Part shown: positions 60,301 through 64,000 of the stretch, piece by piece | How the letters are laid out: every line of letters begins with the position of its first letter | Position numbering within the stretch: position 1 is the stretch's first letter | DNA from: Verrucomicrobiia bacterium | GTDB taxonomy: Bacteria; Verrucomicrobiota; Verrucomicrobiia; Verrucomicrobiales; DEV007 | DNA length: 64,000 nt | Direction of reading: 5' to 3' | NCBI GenBank assembly: GCA_030427505.1 | Contig: JAUICH010000005.1 | Coordinates: 1 to 64,000, forward strand | Made by a program: the position numbers and the translations under genes | Notes under the pieces: model-generated | The model's database searches: none | What the model saw: only the letters and a program-made list of their open reading frames with translations | What the model was told of the DNA's origin: nothing

Positions 60301-62112
60301 ATGAATCACCCTCGTCTCCTTTCATTCGCCATGGCGCGCTTTCTTCCAGCCGTTTTCGCAGCCTGTGCTCTCCTTCCTTTCATTGCCCGCGCGGCTCAAG
60401 CCGCGGACGCCCCGCCGAACGTGGTGCTGGTGATGACGGATGACCAGGGCTACGGAGACCTGGCCTGTCACGGAAATCCGGTCATCAAGACGCCAAATCT
60501 GGATCAGTTGCACGGCGAAAGCATTCGCCTGACGGATTACCATGTTTCCCCCACCTGCTCGCCCACCCGGGCCGCGCTGATGACGGGGCACTGGACGAAC
60601 CGCACCGGCGCCTGGCACACCATCATGGGGCGGTCGCTCCTGCGGAAGAACGAAGTGACCATGGGACAGATCTTTTCCGACGCCGGCTACACCACGGCCA
60701 TGTTCGGCAAGTGGCACCTGGGAGACAACTACCCTTTCCGCCCAGAGGACCGCGGGTTCCAGGAAGTCATGCGGCACGGTGGCGGCGGCGTGGGCCAGAC
60801 GCCTGACTTTTTCGACAACGCCTACTTCGACGGCAGCTACTGGCACAACGGCCAGGTCACCCCGGTGGAAGGGTTCTGCACGGATGTCTGGTTTGACTAC
60901 GCAAAGCGCTTCATCGAGGCAAACAAAGGCGGCGACAAACCCTTCTTCGCCTACATCGCCACCAACGCGCCGCACGGCCCCTATCACTCTCCGGAAGACT
61001 ACATCGCCCTGTATCCTGACATGAACGCGGGAGTGGCCAGCTTCCTGGGGATGATCTCTAACATCGACACCAATGTCGGCAAGCTGCGCGAATACCTCCG
61101 GGAAAGCGGTCTCGAAGACAATACCATCTTCATCTTCACCACCGACAACGGCACCGCCAATGGCGACAAAGTCTACAACGCCGACATGCGCGGCAAAAAA
61201 GGCAGCGCCTACGACGGCGGACACCGGGTGCCGTTTTTCATCTACTGGCCCAACGGCAAGCTGACCGGAGGGCGCGACGTGGAGACCATCACGGCTCACG
61301 TGGATATCCTGCCCACGCTCATCGACCTCTGCGGCCTTCCCTTTCCGGCGGACCTGAAGTTCGACGGCCGCTCCATCCGCCCGCTGCTGGAAGGCACCGC
61401 CAAGGACTGGCCGGACCGCATCCTGGTAACGGATTCTCAGAGGGTGCGCGATCCCATCAAGTGGAAGGATTGCAGCGTCATGACGCAACAGTGGCGGATG
61501 ATCAACGGCAAGCAGCTCTTCGACATGAACGCGGACCCGAGCCAGAAGAACGACGTGGCCGATCTATATCCGGAAGAAATGAAGCGCCTGACGGATTTCT
61601 ACGAAGCCTGGTGGGCGGACATCTCGCCCAGCTTTGCGGAAGATTGTGAGATCATGTTAGGAAACCCGAAGGATAATCCGGCGAGGTTGACCTGCCACGA
61701 CTGGATCGCTGACGGACTGACCCCGTGGAACCAGTCCCACATCCGCAAGGCGGTGAACGATCCTGATTCCTTCGGCTTCTGGAACGTGGATGTGACCGAG
61801 GCGGGCGACTATGAAATCGAGCTGCGCCGCTGGCCGGAAGAAACCGATACTGCCATCACTGCCGGCATGGAGCCAGGTGAAGACGTTCCCGGGGTACCAG
61901 CTTACCGCACGACGCCGGGTGTCGCTTTTCCAGCGACGAAAGCGTGGCTTAAGATTGGCGGGCAGGAACTTACCCTGCCGGTCGAAGAAGGCGCGAAAGG
62001 CGTCACCTTCAAGCTCTCCCTGGAAACCGGCCCGGATGAACTTTGGGCAAAGTTCCTGGACGCGGAAGGCAAAGAACTGGGCGCGTACTACGCTTATGTG
62101 AAGAAGCTCTGA
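60301..62112 (+). CDS. Secreted sulfatase (arylsulfatase A-like, CSPTR type)
   Basis: A 603-aa exported sulfatase. Signal peptide (1-35, core LPAVFAACALLPFIARAA). Metal-binding start NVVLVMTDDQGYGDLACHG, formylglycine motif C86-S-P-T-R in PTCSPTRAALMTG, and FGKWHLGDN, IFTTDNGTANG, HRVPFFIYWP all follow family order. After about 440 an extra beta domain (VDVTEAGDYEIELRRWPEE) is appended, not part of the sulfatase core. Hydrolyses sulfate esters of polysaccharides or small molecules outside the cell. First of three adjacent sulfatase genes. Confidence 0.92.
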   Translation: MNHPRLLSFAMARFLPAVFAACALLPFIARAAQAADAPPNVVLVMTDDQGYGDLACHGNPVIKTPNLDQLHGESIRLTDYHVSPTCSPTRAALMTGHWTNRTGAWHTIMGRSLLRKNEVTMGQIFSDAGYTTAMFGKWHLGDNYPFRPEDRGFQEVMRHGGGGVGQTPDFFDNAYFDGSYWHNGQVTPVEGFCTDVWFDYAKRFIEANKGGDKPFFAYIATNAPHGPYHSPEDYIALYPDMNAGVASFLGMISNIDTNVGKLREYLRESGLEDNTIFIFTTDNGTANGDKVYNADMRGKKGSAYDGGHRVPFFIYWPNGKLTGGRDVETITAHVDILPTLIDLCGLPFPADLKFDGRSIRPLLEGTAKDWPDRILVTDSQRVRDPIKWKDCSVMTQQWRMINGKQLFDMNADPSQKNDVADLYPEEMKRLTDFYEAWWADISPSFAEDCEIMLGNPKDNPARLTCHDWIADGLTPWNQSHIRKAVNDPDSFGFWNVDVTEAGDYEIELRRWPEETDTAITAGMEPGEDVPGVPAYRTTPGVAFPATKAWLKIGGQELTLPVEEGAKGVTFKLSLETGPDELWAKFLDAEGKELGAYYAYVKKL

Positions 62113-62173
62113 TCCAGTATTCAGCCCCACCGGTTCACCTTATTTCTCGAACAGTTTCTGGCTACCCCCCTGA

Positions 62174-63730
62174 ATGAAGACCATGCGCTTTCCACAACTG
62201 AACTCCCCTTCCCTGCTCGCCGCCGCCCTGAGTATTGCGGCCCTTCTGTCGCTCCCGTCGGCCGGACGCGCGGCGGAGAAAAACATCATCTTCGTCATCG
62301 CGGATGACGAAAGCCCCACCCTGGGATGCTATGGCGATCCGGTGGCGGTCACCCCAAACACCGACGCCCTGGCCGCGGATGGCACGGTTTTCCTGAATGC
62401 CTTCGCCACCACGGCCAGCTGTAGCGCCAGCCGTTCGGTGGTGATGTCAGGACTGCACAACCACCGCAACGGCCAATACGGCCACCAGCACAGCTACCAC
62501 AAGTTCTCTTCTTACTACAACGTGGTCAGCCTGGCCATGCCTCGCGTGATCGCGAATGCGGGCTACCGCACGGCGCACATCGGAAAATACCACGTAGCCC
62601 CCGAGGAAGTTTACCACTACGAGACCTACCTGAAGGGCAATGGGCGCAACGCCGTGGAAATGGCGGACAACTGCAAGGAATTCATCACCAATCAGGACGA
62701 CGAACGCCCGTTCTTCATCTACTTCGGCACGGCGGACCCGCACCGGGGCGGCGGTGACGACGACACTTCTTCCCTGGAGCTGAAACCCAACCTGTTTGGG
62801 AACAAGCCAAATGACGGTCAGTACCCCGGAGTGAACGAAGTTTTCTACGACCCGAAAGACTTGCCCATTCCGCCTTTCCTTCCCGACACACCGGAGGCCC
62901 GGGAAGAACTTGCGCAGTACTATCAGTCCTGCTCGCGGGTGGACCAGGGTATTGGCCGCCTGGTGGAGATCCTGAAAGAAGCGGATCTCTACGACAAAAC
63001 GATGATCGTCTTTACCTCCGACCACGGCATGGCCTTCCCCGGCGGCAAGACCACGACCTATGAAGGCGGTCTTCGGGTGCCCTTTGTCGTTCGCAATCCC
63101 TACGAAGAAAATCGCGGCGTGAAGCACGAAGCCCTGATCAGTCACATCGACATCACGCCCTCCCTGCTGGACTTCGCCGGCGGACTCGATCCAAAGACCA
63201 ACGGCCCGAAAAACTGGGTGGACCCTGACAAGTACTGGAAGGAAAAATCCTACGTGGCCATGGAAAACCGGGGGCCCCGCAATGGCTTCAAGAGCTATCA
63301 CGGAAAATCCTGGATTCCGATCCTGGGCCGGCCGGATGCCGAACACTGGGACATGATCTTCGCCTCCCACACCTTCCACGAAATCCAGATGTACTACCCC
63401 ATGCGCGTCGTGCGGGACAAAGAATACAAACTGATCTGGAACATCGCCCATGGCCTTCCCTATCCCTTCGCCTCCGATCTGTGGGCCGCCTCTACCTGGC
63501 AGGCGCAGTTTCAGAAAAGCATGGATGCCCCCTACGGCAACAAAACCGTGGGCGAATACATTCACCGTCCGGCTTTCGAGTTCTATCACATCGCCGAAGA
63601 TCCTGACGAAACCACCAACCTGGCCAGCGATCCCGCCTACGCCAAGAAGCTCCAAGAATACAAAGACAAATTGAAGGAACTCCAGGAGAAAACGGACGAC
63701 CCGTGGATCATGAAATGGGAGTATGAGTAA
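62174..63730 (+). CDS. Secreted sulfatase (N-sulfoglucosamine sulfohydrolase-like, CSASR type)
   Basis: A 518-aa exported sulfatase. Signal peptide (about 1-34). ADDESPTLGCYGDP gives the metal-binding Asp pair, and the formylglycine motif is C83-S-A-S-R, the CxAxR variant. IGKYHVAPEEVY, FTSDHGMAFPGGKTTTYEGG and FVVRNPYEENRG follow. The overall pattern (ASCSASRSVVMSGLHNHRNG) is that of heparan N-sulfatase-like enzymes (S1_8 group), implying action on N-sulfated or related glucosamine glycans; only a subfamily guess. It follows the first sulfatase by 61 bp. Confidence 0.9.
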   Translation: MKTMRFPQLNSPSLLAAALSIAALLSLPSAGRAAEKNIIFVIADDESPTLGCYGDPVAVTPNTDALAADGTVFLNAFATTASCSASRSVVMSGLHNHRNGQYGHQHSYHKFSSYYNVVSLAMPRVIANAGYRTAHIGKYHVAPEEVYHYETYLKGNGRNAVEMADNCKEFITNQDDERPFFIYFGTADPHRGGGDDDTSSLELKPNLFGNKPNDGQYPGVNEVFYDPKDLPIPPFLPDTPEAREELAQYYQSCSRVDQGIGRLVEILKEADLYDKTMIVFTSDHGMAFPGGKTTTYEGGLRVPFVVRNPYEENRGVKHEALISHIDITPSLLDFAGGLDPKTNGPKNWVDPDKYWKEKSYVAMENRGPRNGFKSYHGKSWIPILGRPDAEHWDMIFASHTFHEIQMYYPMRVVRDKEYKLIWNIAHGLPYPFASDLWAASTWQAQFQKSMDAPYGNKTVGEYIHRPAFEFYHIAEDPDETTNLASDPAYAKKLQEYKDKLKELQEKTDDPWIMKWEYE

Positions 63731-63808
63731 ACCCACCCGGCTCCACGCGCCCAACCTACATTTCCAACATCCCCCCATTCAAGAATCCTTAACCGGAAGA
63801 ACTCTCTC

Positions 63809-64000
63809 ATGAACCCCCTCCGAATCTTGCTCACGGCAGTAGCGGCCCTGTTCTTTACAGGTATCGCTCAAGCGGCTGACTCGCCGAACATCCTCTGGAT
63901 CACCAGTGAAGACAATGGCCCCGAACTGGGTTGCTACGGCGATTCCTATTCCGTTTCGCCTCACCTGGATGCCCTGGCGGCCAAGGGGATGCGCTACACC
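63809..64000 (+). CDS. Third sulfatase, partial at the window edge
   Basis: ATG at 63809 begins a signal peptide ([20 protein letters not shown] then QAA) followed by [20 protein letters not shown] and [20 protein letters not shown], the metal-binding N-terminus of sulfatases. The window ends before the formylglycine site. 78 bp separate it from the preceding gene. Its opening is closer to the second sulfatase than to the first, so a recent duplication is possible. Confidence 0.85.
   Translation, partial: MNPLRILLTAVAALFFTGIAQAADSPNILWITSEDNGPELGCYGDSYSVSPHLDALAAKGMRYT

Noticed and set aside
1-64000. CRISPR arrays, tRNA and rRNA genes
   Set aside because: No regularly spaced identical repeats, no cloverleaf-like segments ending in GTTCRANNC patterns, and no conserved rRNA stretches were noticed; an RNA-specific scan was not possible here.

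Overview
The window looks like a chromosomal segment from a GC-rich Verrucomicrobiota bacterium; a planctomycete-type relative cannot be excluded. The case rests on family content, not on a marker gene: planctomycete-type cytochrome c (PSCyt1) proteins, one fused to DUF2231 and leucine-rich repeats; a run of secreted sulfatases; ThuA, Gfo/Idh, SGNH hydrolase and LamG-like secreted proteins; NamZ; a system II (ResB/CcsA) cytochrome c maturation pair; and a type II secretion cluster. No rRNA, tRNA or CRISPR array was seen.

Layout. 1-3352: two families of short non-autonomous inverted-repeat elements around DUF1992, phosphodiester glycosidase and Gfo/Idh genes. 3498-8339: MscS channel, class III aminotransferase, cardiolipin synthase and a small secreted protein. 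8506-12957 (minus): envelope block with PSCyt1 cytochrome, 3D-domain protein, NamZ, OmpH/Skp-like protein and a membrane-anchored coiled coil. 13200-20799 (minus): respiration block running DUF2231-PSCyt1-LRR cytochrome, lipoprotein, ResB, CcsA, ThuA and a tiny membrane peptide. 21076-24715 (minus): ribose-type sugar ABC operon. 24934-27627: AI-2E transporter, YeaQ-type membrane protein, response regulator. 27883-30272: decayed DNA with a frameshifted, truncated SNF2 helicase, a fragment of a di-haem peroxidase and an inverted-repeat element.

30273-42918 is the most unusual part. It holds a stand-alone P450, an AT-richer DUF433/KAP-NTPase insertion, a type III polyketide synthase, a Ca2+/H+ antiporter, a sulfotransferase, and two overlapping giant genes. 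One encodes a UbiA prenyltransferase fused to a malonyl-CoA-type acyltransferase. The other encodes a GT4 glycosyltransferase fused to a terpene-cyclase-like barrel with a DxDDT motif and then to a P450. Together these could make a prenylated, cyclised, oxidised and glycosylated (perhaps sulfated) polyketide, in a multifunctional-enzyme arrangement I do not recognise from described pathways.

43242-49997: secreted/lipoprotein genes, aldo/keto reductase, and a TauE exporter divergent from a LysR regulator with a 19-bp palindrome between them. 50025-57035 (minus): type II secretion genes gspE-F-G-H-I-J-K, without gspC, D, L or M in the window. 57254-59103: DUF4404 protein, tandem universal stress protein, PSCyt1 lipoprotein. 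59135-59909 (minus): a two-gene module resembling a toxin-antitoxin pair, with an ADP-ribosyltransferase-like protein. 60301-64000: three consecutive sulfatases, the last cut by the window edge. The sulfatases, together with the secretion genes and the sugar transporter, fit a lifestyle of degrading sulfated polysaccharides.
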